Source: Novosphingobium capsulatum
GTDB taxonomy: Bacteria; Pseudomonadota; Alphaproteobacteria; Sphingomonadales; Sphingomonadaceae
Reading direction: 5' to 3'
Assembly (NCBI GenBank): GCA_015661825.1
Contig: DQVI01000224.1
Location: 1 to 40,544 of the forward strand
Length of the DNA: 40,544 bases
Below, piece by piece: positions 1 to 8,219 of the stretch. Positions within the stretch are counted from its first letter, which is position 1. Each line of letters opens with the position of its first letter. Under the pieces are notes generated by a model. The model was not told where the DNA came from. It worked only from the letters and a program-made list of their open reading frames with translations, and made no database searches. The translations under genes were made by a program, and so were the position numbers.

Positions 1-24
1 CACCACGGCGTCGGCTGTTCGCCA

Positions 25-110
25 CGATGCTTCCAGCATCGCTGGGCTCTCAGCCTCCTTGTGGTGACCCAAAATCCCTCGCCAAACCTCCGCCGACCGA
101 CTTTTGGGTC
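25..110. repeat. Cluster of short inverted repeats in the left gene-free end
   Basis: Positions 1-217 hold no convincing gene. Two inverted repeats can be read: 25-31 pairs with 35-41 (7-bp arms CGATGCT/AGCATCG, 3-nt loop), and 66-74 pairs with 102-110 (9-bp arms GACCCAAAA/TTTTGGGTC, 27-nt loop). They may be the 3' end structure of a gene lying to the left, or extragenic repeats. The arms are seen directly; the role is not known. Confidence 0.4.
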
Positions 111-134
111 GGGCTCTTACAAGGTTCAGGAAGA

Positions 135-164
135 AGGGATCCCGCAGGGGGCAAAGCCCCCTGC
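135..164 (-). terminator. GC-rich hairpin downstream of the MFS gene
   Basis: Arms 144-152 and 156-164 are perfectly complementary (9 bp, loop AAA) and sit next to the palindrome GGGATCCC at 136-143. On the minus strand the hairpin lies about 54 nt beyond the MFS stop and is followed by a pyrimidine-rich stretch, so it could end that transcript. There is no clean U run. A 16-nt piece (135-150) recurs at 39301-39316, which suggests a dispersed element rather than a simple terminator. Confidence 0.45.
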
Positions 165-217
165 ACCCCATGAACTTTGGCGAACGGTGGTGCCGAGGGC
201 CACGTCAGGCATGACTG

Positions 218-1534
218 CTAGGCCTCGCGCAGGCGCAGCATCAGCAGCGCCCCTGCCGCCGCCAGCGAGCCCAGCGCCATCACCACCGAAACTGCCAGCA
301 GCGGCAGTCCGGCGGCATGGAACAGTTCGCCTGCCAGGATCGGCGAACCCGCCGCCCCGATACGCCCCGCGCCAATGGCAAAGCCCGTGCCCGTCGCGCG
401 GACTTTGGCCGGGAAACCATGGGCAAAGGCCGCGTAGAAACCGACCATCGCGGCATTGGTGGTAAAGCCGGTGCAGAAGACCGCAAAGCGCCAGCCGTCG
501 AGCGAGGTCGCGCCCAGACCGAACACGGCCACCGCCAGACTGCCCGCGACCAACACGGCAATCGTCGGCCACTTGATCCCGAAACGGTGCATCAACAGGC
601 CGAACAACCCGCCCCCCAGCGCCCCGCCCAGATTGGCCCAGACCAGCACGCTGGCCGCCTGTGCCTGCGAATAGCCGAAATCGGCGACGATCTTGGGGCT
701 CCATTTGAGGATGTAGTAGAACGTCACGCAGTGGAACGCATAGCCCAGCGTGAGCAGGACCGTCGTCCCCACAAGGCCGGGCCGCAGGATGTCGAGCAGG
801 CCCGAGCCCGCCGTCTTCGGTTCGACGGGCGGCAGCGCAAGGGCAAGAGGAAGCCGGAAGGCCGCAAGCGAACGATTGATCCGCGCCAGTGTCCTGGCCG
901 GGCGACGGGCCAGAAACCACGCGGGCGTCTCGGGCACGAAGACATGGACGAGCGGCAGGAAACAGGCCGTGGCCAATGCGCCAAAGGCAAAGACATGGCG
1001 CCATTCCCCGCCCCGCAGCAGGACAGCAGCGATCATGCCGCCCACCGTCGCCCCCAGCGGATAGCCGATGACCATCAGCGAGAGCGCAAGACTGCGCCCC
1101 TTCACGCTGCTGATCTCGGCCACGACGGCATTGGTCGCGGCCAGCATGCCGCCAATGCCCAGCCCGGTCAGCAGGCGCCAGCCGCCCAGCATCGCCGGGC
1201 TCGTCGCCGTCGTCGCCAGCCCCATGCCCAGCGTCATGACCACGAGGCACGCCAGAATCGTCGGACGGCGGCCAAAGCGATCAGCCGCCCCGCCCATGAC
1301 GATCGAACCGAACCCCATGCCAACCAGTTCCATCGAGAGCACCACGCCCAGCGCATCGCGCCCCACGCCCCATTCGCGGGCGATGCCCGGCGCGGCAAAG
1401 GCGCTGGACAGCACGTCGAACCCGTCGAGCGCATTGAGCCCGATCATCAGGGCCACCGCCACCCACTGGCGCAGCCCCATCGGGGAATGACGGATCACCT
1501 CGCGCGGATCGTCATATCGCGAATCATCGCCCAT
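218..1534 (-). CDS. MFS transporter, aromatic acid:H+ symporter (AAHS) type
   Basis: This is an inner-membrane major facilitator permease of about 438 residues with 12 predicted membrane segments. The first membrane segment carries DGFD at residues 37-40, the signature of the AAHS group (PcaK/BenK/VanK-like), and the following loop has the MFS motif G-x-ADRFGRR at about residues 84-92. The substrate is probably an aromatic or other organic acid taken up with protons; this is family inference. The start is placed at ATG 1534, which follows a GGGAGAGAGAGG stretch; an in-frame TTG at 1564 is possible. It lies 85 nt downstream of a MarR gene on the same strand with an operator-like palindrome in the gap, so control by that MarR protein is likely. 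Confidence 0.85.
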   Translation of the reverse strand: MGDDSRYDDPREVIRHSPMGLRQWVAVALMIGLNALDGFDVLSSAFAAPGIAREWGVGRDALGVVLSMELVGMGFGSIVMGGAADRFGRRPTILACLVVMTLGMGLATTATSPAMLGGWRLLTGLGIGGMLAATNAVVAEISSVKGRSLALSLMVIGYPLGATVGGMIAAVLLRGGEWRHVFAFGALATACFLPLVHVFVPETPAWFLARRPARTLARINRSLAAFRLPLALALPPVEPKTAGSGLLDILRPGLVGTTVLLTLGYAFHCVTFYYILKWSPKIVADFGYSQAQAASVLVWANLGGALGGGLFGLLMHRFGIKWPTIAVLVAGSLAVAVFGLGATSLDGWRFAVFCTGFTTNAAMVGFYAAFAHGFPAKVRATGTGFAIGAGRIGAAGSPILAGELFHAAGLPLLAVSVVMALGSLAAAGALLMLRLREA

Positions 1535-1586
1535 CAGGCCTCTCTCTCCCGTGTCATTGTCCAAGCCGCCGTTGGGGCGTGCTTAT

Positions 1587-1603
1587 TGTTATGGACTATA
1601 ACA
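1587..1603. promoter_or_regulatory. Operator-like palindrome between marR and MFS genes
   Basis: TGTTAT-GGACT-ATAACA forms an inverted repeat with perfect 6-bp arms and a 5-nt spacer. It lies in the 85-nt gap between the MarR stop (1620) and the MFS start (1534). Size and placement fit a MarR dimer site controlling the transporter. Binding is inferred only. Confidence 0.45.
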
Positions 1604-1619
1604 CGATTTGAGGCTCTGG

Positions 1620-2093
1620 CTACTCGTGAATACGGGACAGCAATTCGATCAGAACCTTGACCTCGGCATCGGAGAAATGCCGCTTCACCCAGGCCTCGTG
1701 CTCGCCAATGGCCAGCTTGGCGCGGGCGAGCATGGCATGGCCCTCGGGTTCGAGGTAAAGTGCCTGCTTGCGCCCGTCGTGCGCCGAACGGTCGCGCCGC
1801 AGCAACTGCTTGGCCTGAAGCCGGTTGATGATCGCCATCGTCGTGGCGCGGTCCATCTGGAGCCGCTGGGCCAGATCGGTCTGGGCAATGCCGGGATGGT
1901 CATCGACCAGCCAGAGCACCGAGACCTGCTTCTGCGTGAGGCCGAGTTCGGCAAACGTCTCGGTGAAATGCCGCAAACAGACGCCATGGGCGAGGCGGAT
2001 GTGAAAGCCCAGAATGGCGTTGATCGCGCCGATGTCGGCCTCGCCCCGCTCCTGATGATCCTCGCCTTCACGCACGGTTTGCTCTTTCGTCAT
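1620..2093 (-). CDS. MarR family transcriptional regulator
   Basis: A 157-residue winged-helix repressor-type protein. The central part reads like MarR: a helix ending in GLTQKQVSVLWLVDDHPG, a recognition helix region DLAQRLQMDRATTMAIINRLQ, and a wing with RRDRSAHDGRKQALYLEPEG. Members usually bind small phenolic or carboxylate ligands and repress a neighbouring gene. The start ATG 2093 is preceded by GGGGGAGG at good spacing, so the longer reading frame upstream is not used. It begins 35 nt after the Nudix stop and is followed by the MFS transporter, its most likely target. Confidence 0.88.
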   Translation of the reverse strand: MTKEQTVREGEDHQERGEADIGAINAILGFHIRLAHGVCLRHFTETFAELGLTQKQVSVLWLVDDHPGIAQTDLAQRLQMDRATTMAIINRLQAKQLLRRDRSAHDGRKQALYLEPEGHAMLARAKLAIGEHEAWVKRHFSDAEVKVLIELLSRIHE

Positions 2094-2128
2094 GGTGTGT
2101 GCCTCCCCCTTTTCAGACCGGCTGCCCT

Positions 2129-2704
2129 TCAGAACAGTTCGGGGTGGCGCAGCATCAGCGCCTGGGCGAGGATCAGGGTCTTGGCATCGGTCAGCGCGCC
2201 CGCGACGACGGAATCGCGCAAGGCGTCGAGACCCATCTCGATCACGGTGATGCATTCGTGCTCGCCATCGGCCCCGCCGCCTTCGGCCACGCGGTCGGCG
2301 GCCTCGTAGCGGGCCAGGAACAGGTCGATCCGCTCAGTCGAGATCGGCGGGAGCGACCACATCCTGCACACCGGTTCGAGGGCCTGAAGACGCAGGCCCG
2401 CCTCCTCCATCGCTTCCTCGCGGATGCGTGCGGCCGGATCGATCCCGTCGAGAGCCCCCGCGATGGCCTCGATCAGCGGCGCCTCCCCGGCTTCCAGCAC
2501 CGCCGCGCGCGGCTGGGTGATGACCATGCATGTGCGCCGCACCGGATCGTAGGGCAGCACCGCCACCGCGCTGCCATTGTCGAGCAGATGCCGCTCCACG
2601 CGGGCGCCATCGGGCATGGCCACCTCCAGCCGGTGCAGCCGATACCACCCATCATAGACCAGCGTGCGCCCGACGATCCGCGCGTCGCGTGCTGGCCCGC
2701 TCAC
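2129..2704 (-). CDS. Nudix hydrolase, NudK-like (nucleotide-sugar pyrophosphatase)
   Basis: A 191-residue Nudix protein. The Nudix box spans about residues 83-104, with IREEAMEEAGL giving the metal-binding glutamates E96, E97, E100 and E101. The usual Arg of REUxEE is replaced by Glu, as in E. coli NudK (which reads KEAIEETG there). The later segments GGGADGEHE and ALTDAKTLILAQAL also match the NudK pattern. NudK hydrolyses GDP-mannose; ADP-ribose or ADP-sugars are alternatives. It starts with GTG overlapping the stop of the upstream ACP gene (GTGA), so the two are translationally coupled. GDP-mannose is also the substrate of Gmd in this window, so it may tune that pool. Confidence 0.85.
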   Translation of the reverse strand: MSGPARDARIVGRTLVYDGWYRLHRLEVAMPDGARVERHLLDNGSAVAVLPYDPVRRTCMVITQPRAAVLEAGEAPLIEAIAGALDGIDPAARIREEAMEEAGLRLQALEPVCRMWSLPPISTERIDLFLARYEAADRVAEGGGADGEHECITVIEMGLDALRDSVVAGALTDAKTLILAQALMLRHPELF

Positions 2705-2943
2705 GCCACCTTCTTCTCGATCAGATCGACCAGCGCGCGCACATCGGTCAGCTTCTCGATCTCGTTCGAGCGGATCTTGATCTCGAAGGCCTCCTCGACC
2801 GCGAGGATCAGGTTGATGTGGGTGAGCGAGGTCCAGTCCTCGACATCGTCGGCAGTCATGTCGTCGCGCAGCACGAGGTCGTCGTCAAAGAAGATGTCGC
2901 GAAAAATGCCGGTCAGCGTGGTGACGATGTCGTCGCGGGTCAT
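2701..2943 (-). CDS. Acyl carrier protein
   Basis: An 80-residue acidic protein with the phosphopantetheine attachment motif DWTSLTHINL; Ser39 is the predicted prosthetic-group site. The form D-W-x-S-L-T-H is typical of discrete carrier proteins that sit beside FkbH-like enzymes rather than of fatty-acid AcpP. The C-terminal half (LAVEEAFEIKI, then DVRALVDLIEKK) has the usual helix III-IV pattern. It starts at ATG 2943, 20 nt after the acyltransferase gene, and overlaps the Nudix start. It is expected to carry the acyl unit, possibly D-glyceryl, made by the FkbH-like protein. Confidence 0.9.
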   Translation of the reverse strand: MTRDDIVTTLTGIFRDIFFDDDLVLRDDMTADDVEDWTSLTHINLILAVEEAFEIKIRSNEIEKLTDVRALVDLIEKKVA

Positions 2944-2963
2944 GCTTGTCCTTTCCTTGCAGC

Positions 2964-3554
2964 TTATTGGAGCGGCTTGCGCCAGATCACCTGTCCCGGT
3001 ACGCCGAATACGGTGGCGCCGGGCGGCACATTGCCGGTAACCACCGTGTTCATCCCCACCGTGGCCCCGTCGCCCACCTTGAGCTTGCCGACGATCCGCG
3101 CGCCGGGCCGCACGGTCACCCCGTCGCCGATCACCGGCACGTCGGTATCGTTGGAATAGCCGATGGTCACTTGCTGGTTCAGCCAGAAATCGGCGCCGAT
3201 CCGGCGCGCGGCGACAATCGTGGCAAAGCCGTGCTGGATGAAGCAGCCCGGCCCCAGCTCGTCGATATAGAGTTGCAGGCTGTCGAGGCGCGGCATCATC
3301 CAGCCATAGAGCCCGGCCAGCGGCAGGCGCAGATAGGCCAGATTGCGATATTCGCGATAATAGACCATCAGCCAGCAATGGCGCCAGAGCAGCGCCCCGC
3401 CCGACAGGCGCTCTTCCTTGAACAGGATCGACGCCCAGCGGCGAATGTCCGCCCGGATCGGCGCATCGGCGCCGCCAAGCATCACCGCCAGAAGGCTCGG
3501 CCAGAGCCGCACCAGATTGAGCGCCACCCACCCCTGCTTGATCCGCCGTTTCAT
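2964..3554 (-). CDS. CysE-like hexapeptide acyltransferase
   Basis: A 196-residue protein of the serine O-acetyltransferase-like branch of left-handed beta-helix acyltransferases. The N-terminal 90 residues are helical. The remainder carries hexapeptide repeats, including IGADFWLNQQVTIGYS, VIGDGVTVRPGARIVG and VGDGATVGMNTVVTGNV, ending in GVPGQVIW. His at IQHGFAT is the likely catalytic base. A true cysteine-biosynthetic CysE would not normally sit between fkbH and an ACP gene, so it more likely transfers the ACP-bound acyl group to a sugar or polymer; that is inference. It starts 9 nt after the FkbH stop. Confidence 0.82.
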   Translation of the reverse strand: MKRRIKQGWVALNLVRLWPSLLAVMLGGADAPIRADIRRWASILFKEERLSGGALLWRHCWLMVYYREYRNLAYLRLPLAGLYGWMMPRLDSLQLYIDELGPGCFIQHGFATIVAARRIGADFWLNQQVTIGYSNDTDVPVIGDGVTVRPGARIVGKLKVGDGATVGMNTVVTGNVPPGATVFGVPGQVIWRKPLQ

Positions 3555-3563
3555 CGTGCCCCC

Positions 3564-5498
3564 TTATGCCCCCGGTTCCGGCACGATGCGGATCGCGCCA
3601 ACCTGCGCCAGCACCGCCGCGCCGTCCCACCGCGCCAGATCGAGCCGCCAGCGCGTCGCCCCGACGCCCTCTTCACCGGTATCATCAAGACGGGCAAAAC
3701 CCAGCCCGGCATAGTGATCGCGCACCATGCCATTGCGCTCTGTCGGCAGATAGAGCCCGTCCAGCGCGCTGGCTCCCATCGCCCGCGCCGCCTGCGCCAC
3801 AACCGCCAGACACGCCGCCTCGACCCCGCGCCCCAGCACGCGGCAGCTCATCAACCAGGCCTCGATGTCCAAAACTCCATCGACACTTCCGGGCGTGGCG
3901 ACCACGATCGCGATCACGCCATTGTCGCCATAGCGGTCGCGCAGGCGGAATTGCAGCACCAGCGCGCGCGGGTCTTCGACAAGGGCCGCCAGTTGCGCCT
4001 GGGTATAGCGCCGCGTGGTGAGGTTGAACTGGTTGGTCTTGGCCGTCAGTTGCGCGGCGCGAGCCAGCCCGAGGCTGTCGACCCGCTGCCATTCGAGCAC
4101 CATGTCCAGCCCGGCCAGATAGGCCCCCAGATCGGTGGCCTGCGCGCGCGCGGCCTCGCGCGCGGCCTTCGCGGCATAGAGCCGGGTGCGCTCGGCATCC
4201 TCCTGCGTCAGCGCCAGCGCCTCGAAATAGCCCGCCCGGGCCAGCCGCTGCGCATAGAACGCGGCATCCTCGGGCATCTCGGGCACGCGCACCATCGGCA
4301 GAGTCTGGCGGACCAGCTCCCGCTCGAACGGATTGTCGTCGACAAAGACCAGCGCATCGAGCCCGATCCCGATCGCCTCGGCAATGCGCCGCAAGTTGGT
4401 GGGTTTGTCGTCCCAGTTGGCCTGAAAGGCGGTGATATGCTCGCGCCGCAACAGCATATCCGGGTGCTTCTCGAAGGGCAGCAGGGCATTGGCCTCGTCG
4501 TTCTTCGAACAGACCGCCAGAATCACCCCGCGCTCCATCAGGCCGAGCACATGGCGCTGAAACGCCAGAAAGGCCTCCCCCTCGGGGCTCCCCTGCCCCA
4601 GCGCGATGCCCTCAAGGCCATCGTCACCGATCACCCCGCCCCACAGCGTGTTGTCGAGATCGAGCACCAGACACTTGGCCGACCGGCCGCGCCGCGCCGC
4701 CAACAGCCGCATCGCCAGTTCGCCATAATGCTGCGCAGCAAGCGGCGAGACCTCCTGCCGCGCCTTGAGCCACAGCACCCGGTCATGCCAGGCCGCCAGC
4801 CCATCGGCCGCTGCCGCATCGTCGAGCGCCAGAACATCCACCCCGGCCGCATCGGCCTCGCCCCGCAACCGCTGGTTGAACGCCGCCACCAGATGCGCCG
4901 GAGAGCCGGCCAGCCGATGTTCGTTCCCCCCCATCAGCGCGGGCGCCAAGGGCAAGGCCGCCTGCTGGATCACTTGCGCGCCCGTCGCCCCGATCAGGCT
5001 GGCCCAGCCCTCGCGCAGCCGGGCAAAGGTCTCCTCCAGCCGCGTTGCCCCCGCCGGATCGAACCCTTCCCCCACCAGATGCCCGGCATCGAGCGCCAGC
5101 AACACCGCGTCGGGCGCAAAGGCCCGCAAGGCCCCGTCCGCGTCCATGATCTCGTGCCAATACTGGCCATAATCCCCGCGAAAGATTTCGAGCGCGAAAC
5201 CATGCCGCGCGCCCGCCACCCGCAGGCCGGGCAGAAGATGATCGAGGCTCGCCGAACCCAGCACCGCCAGCCGCAAGGGCGCCAGCCCCGCCTGCACGAG
5301 CCTGTCCTGCCCCAGAGCCCGCAACTGGCGATCGACCTTCAGCATCTGCGAAAAGGACAAATCACGCTGCGCCAGATGCCCGAGACCCGCGATCAGGGCC
5401 GCCATGCCTTGCGCGGTTCCATCCTCCACCAGCACCGGCAGATCGCCGCCGCGCACCAGCCAGTCGAGCCCTGCTGTCGCCAATGCCCCGAATGCCAT
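3564..5498 (-). CDS. FkbH-like HAD-IIIC protein (glyceryl-ACP synthase type)
   Basis: A protein of about 644 residues with three parts: an N-terminal SGNH-like region (about 70-240), a HAD subfamily IIIC domain beginning at DLDNTLWGG (Asp280 and Asp282, nucleophile and general acid) with AVCSKNDEANA and FVDDNPFERELV, and a C-terminal GNAT-like domain (about 420-640). FkbH-type enzymes take the glyceryl unit of 1,3-bisphosphoglycerate, remove the phosphate and load it on an ACP. An ACP and an acyltransferase follow directly, which fits. ATG 5498 is chosen because GGAG lies 7 nt upstream; an in-frame reading continues to 5621 with no ribosome binding site. It is divergent from the GH12-like gene. 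Confidence 0.88.
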   Translation of the reverse strand: MAFGALATAGLDWLVRGGDLPVLVEDGTAQGMAALIAGLGHLAQRDLSFSQMLKVDRQLRALGQDRLVQAGLAPLRLAVLGSASLDHLLPGLRVAGARHGFALEIFRGDYGQYWHEIMDADGALRAFAPDAVLLALDAGHLVGEGFDPAGATRLEETFARLREGWASLIGATGAQVIQQAALPLAPALMGGNEHRLAGSPAHLVAAFNQRLRGEADAAGVDVLALDDAAAADGLAAWHDRVLWLKARQEVSPLAAQHYGELAMRLLAARRGRSAKCLVLDLDNTLWGGVIGDDGLEGIALGQGSPEGEAFLAFQRHVLGLMERGVILAVCSKNDEANALLPFEKHPDMLLRREHITAFQANWDDKPTNLRRIAEAIGIGLDALVFVDDNPFERELVRQTLPMVRVPEMPEDAAFYAQRLARAGYFEALALTQEDAERTRLYAAKAAREAARAQATDLGAYLAGLDMVLEWQRVDSLGLARAAQLTAKTNQFNLTTRRYTQAQLAALVEDPRALVLQFRLRDRYGDNGVIAIVVATPGSVDGVLDIEAWLMSCRVLGRGVEAACLAVVAQAARAMGASALDGLYLPTERNGMVRDHYAGLGFARLDDTGEEGVGATRWRLDLARWDGAAVLAQVGAIRIVPEPGA

Positions 5499-5647
5499 CG
5501 CCTGTCTCCAACGCTCCGCGTCCAAGCGGGCTACCGATCCGGCCCGATGCGCCATATGGGCCGCATTTGGGGGTTCAGCACCAATCCTCCCGCTGCTACA
5601 ATGCCTGCTGCATTGCGGCAAGGATGCACTGCAACAAGGGGATCGTA

Positions 5648-6460
5648 TTGAAAATCTGGCGTTGGGCAGCAGGCGGTTTCGCCGCTGCGGGACTATTGGC
5701 TACCGGCGCGCTCTGGGCAACTTCGCCCAAGGCCGGCCCGGATCAAACCTTGTTGCCACCCAAGACCCCTTACACCAAGGGGGCTTACTTCGCCTATTCG
5801 CAGCCCTGGGGCGCCGAGCGCTCCGGCCTTGCCAACTGGTGGTCGCCGCTGGCCACCTCGATGGGCATCGATACGAGCCGCTTCCCCGACAACACGACCG
5901 CCCACTGGCGCTGGCCCCCCTTTGCCCCGCGCAACGGGCCGGGCGTGTGGTCGTATCAGGCGGTCATGCACGGCAACTACGACGGGGGCGAAACCGAAAC
6001 CCCGATCCCGCCCCGCCGCGTCCACGACGTACAGGCCTATTCGCAGGACTTCGCCTGGACCATCGACGAGGCCCATGGCCAGGCCAATGTCCTGACCGAA
6101 TTCTACTTGCGCTCCAGCCCGACCGATTCTGAATCCAAACTCCTCGAAGTGGGCTGGCTGCTCCACACCCCCGAGCATTCGCGCAAATACTTCGAGGCGG
6201 CCCGCAAGGTCGGCACCTACACCGACCCCCAGGGCCGCACCTGGGACGTACGGATCGACGCCAAATACTGCATGTTCGCCCCCCAGCAGCAGTCCGACAT
6301 CCCCAAGGGCACCATCGACATGCGCGCCGCCCTCACCTGGCTCCAGCAAACCGGCCTGATCACCGGCAACGAATGGCTCTGGGGCGTAGCCCTGGGCGCC
6401 GAAGCCATCTCCGGCACCGGCCAGGTCTCAATCCAGCACTGGTCCGTCAAACGCATGTGA
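5648..6460 (+). CDS. GH12-like glycoside hydrolase, membrane-anchored or secreted
   Basis: About 270 residues. The N-terminus KIWRWAAGGFAAAGLLATGALWA is a signal peptide or signal anchor. The body matches the concanavalin-like GH12 fold. LLEVGWLLHTP holds Glu167, aligned with the nucleophile of the GH12 'YE-x-MIWL' strand, and VALGAEAISGTG holds Glu252, aligned with the acid/base. The 85-residue gap equals that of characterised GH12 enzymes. GH12 members cleave beta-1,4-glucans or xyloglucan; here the target is likely the EPS made by the neighbouring genes. TTG 5648 has AAGGGG about 8 nt upstream; ATG 5624 is the alternative start with a poorly placed site. It converges on the Wzy-like gene. 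Confidence 0.72.
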   Translation: MKIWRWAAGGFAAAGLLATGALWATSPKAGPDQTLLPPKTPYTKGAYFAYSQPWGAERSGLANWWSPLATSMGIDTSRFPDNTTAHWRWPPFAPRNGPGVWSYQAVMHGNYDGGETETPIPPRRVHDVQAYSQDFAWTIDEAHGQANVLTEFYLRSSPTDSESKLLEVGWLLHTPEHSRKYFEAARKVGTYTDPQGRTWDVRIDAKYCMFAPQQQSDIPKGTIDMRAALTWLQQTGLITGNEWLWGVALGAEAISGTGQVSIQHWSVKRM

Positions 6461-6551
6461 CAGACAACATGCCACCGATGACGCACTGTTCGATCCGGCG
6501 CACAACGCTTCCCATGCGGCACAGATCGTTCACACACTTCAGAGAAAAGCC

Positions 6552-8045
6552 TCATCCCATATCGACATGGGGAGGCCTGATTTGATTATGTTCTGGCTTA
6601 TGCCGCAAAAACACTCCCTCATAAATTGCGAACATAGCCCAACCCCAAACAAACATTCTCACAGGAAAATCAAAAGAATATCGAGGTATTTCCGATATGC
6701 TCGCAAGAAGCACTATATAGACAAATGCCCTTTTAGACGTAAGACCATTCTTAACTATACTATTCCTACTTGATTGCAGAACAAACCCTATTCCAGCAAT
6801 CAAAACCGGAACCCCCCACAAACCGAAATCCATATATATATCAGAAATGAGATTAGAGCCCGTATTCCAAACTGCATTAGGCCCCAATATGTACAAGGTC
6901 AAAGCATCGGCAGTAGTAGTTATCTTGTCCTTAGGATTCAAAACAAACCCTCTAACCAGAGGAACAATCCCAGAAAAACCCACCATCTTATAATAGCCAA
7001 AGCCATACGGCCTCTTAGATGGAACTATATCAAACATAGCCCTTAAAGTAATTGTTGTATTTCCAAAACTTCCATTGTCATCGACATCGTTAGATTCAGT
7101 TATGTATTTATCTATCGCCTCGATTTCGCTCTCCCCCTTCGAGGCATCGAAAGATCTGGTTATTTCCACAACCTGATAACCAACAAACAAGACAATTACG
7201 CCCACAATAACTGCTGACCAACGGATTCTCTTAACGAATGCTGCACATCCACCTGCAGCAGCCAATGCTATAAGTAAGAAATTATTTCTGTCGCCAGAAG
7301 CAATGCTCCGCATTGACCAGAACAATACTACAGCCAACAACCCAATAAGAGCAGGACTCAAACTACCCCTCCGAGCTATGGCTGTAACTATTCTGGAAAC
7401 AGCAACAATACACAAAATAATTGTTACAACATATATATTGTCAGCTATCGCACTACCCCCAGAAGAAGAAGCAGCAACAGCCTGCGCGTGCGTCAACCCG
7501 TATCGATCAGTGTCTGCAGATTTAATACCCGCGCCCATAATCAATAATATAACAGAGCCTAAAAGAAATAGAACCATCCAGTCGAATTTATTGTATGCAC
7601 CCACCGCTTCTCTCTTTTGCACGCTATATCGCAGCAAAGGAGGAACTCGCCCTGCAATCAAAATACCAAGATGAAATGAAACATACGCCGCAGTGGAGAT
7701 TAAGATCGCTTTATTTCCATTCCATGGAAATGTTTTACTGATCATAGAACTAGACCAATAATGGCCTATTCCCAAAAGATCCCTCACATACGGCATATAA
7801 AATATTACAAAATAAAATATAGAAAATGACAATTCAGCCGAAAGCACAATAGGCAATTTCGGAAATATTCTATTATCTGAAAAAATCATCAAGGCAAAAT
7901 ATGCCAAAAATATGGCAACAGAAATCCATCCGATAAATGCATCAAATCCTACAGGATCAGAAGCGCACCATCCACATAAAATCAAAATTAACATCGCATC
8001 TACTGGAATCAGAATTGGCCTCAGCGCCTGAATTAAATTGGCCAT
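6552..8045 (-). CDS. Wzy-like O-antigen/EPS repeat-unit polymerase
   Basis: A 497-residue integral membrane protein with about 11-12 hydrophobic segments and a large periplasmic loop near residues 290-400 (SFDASKGESEIEAIDKYI to the TGSNLISDIYMDFG region). This is the topology of oligosaccharide repeat-unit polymerases, which join lipid-linked repeats on the periplasmic side. Sequence conservation in this family is too weak to name a linkage. The gene is clearly richer in A and T than its neighbours, as are both flanks, which suggests separate acquisition. It starts at ATG 8045 with GGGAAA upstream and is last in the long minus-strand EPS unit, after a 174-nt gap that could hold its own promoter. 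Confidence 0.8.
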   Translation of the reverse strand: MANLIQALRPILIPVDAMLILILCGWCASDPVGFDAFIGWISVAIFLAYFALMIFSDNRIFPKLPIVLSAELSFSIFYFVIFYMPYVRDLLGIGHYWSSSMISKTFPWNGNKAILISTAAYVSFHLGILIAGRVPPLLRYSVQKREAVGAYNKFDWMVLFLLGSVILLIMGAGIKSADTDRYGLTHAQAVAASSSGGSAIADNIYVVTIILCIVAVSRIVTAIARRGSLSPALIGLLAVVLFWSMRSIASGDRNNFLLIALAAAGGCAAFVKRIRWSAVIVGVIVLFVGYQVVEITRSFDASKGESEIEAIDKYITESNDVDDNGSFGNTTITLRAMFDIVPSKRPYGFGYYKMVGFSGIVPLVRGFVLNPKDKITTTADALTLYILGPNAVWNTGSNLISDIYMDFGLWGVPVLIAGIGFVLQSSRNSIVKNGLTSKRAFVYIVLLASISEIPRYSFDFPVRMFVWGWAMFAIYEGVFLRHKPEHNQIRPPHVDMG

Positions 8046-8219
8046 TATGAAATTTCCCGAAAACCAATGAAACCAATAGATTATAGATAAAAAACAATGC
8101 TAATCCTGGGACATTACCCCACACGAAAGCAAAAGTGAAGTTACCCAACGGGCATGCGCTTTTGTACAAAAATTACAATTTCATCAGCATATGCAACAAT
8201 TAAACGCGCATACGGCCTT

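Noticed and set aside
2946..5651. Plus-strand frame of 901 codons opposite fkbH, the acyltransferase and the ACP
   Set aside because: It is antisense to clearly conserved proteins, is rich in Arg, Pro, Gln and His as shadow frames of GC-rich genes are, and has no family motif.
7957..8169. A 70-codon hydrophobic minus-strand frame overlapping the Wzy start
   Set aside because: It overlaps the polymerase N-terminus in another frame, and AT-rich DNA gives hydrophobic frames by chance.
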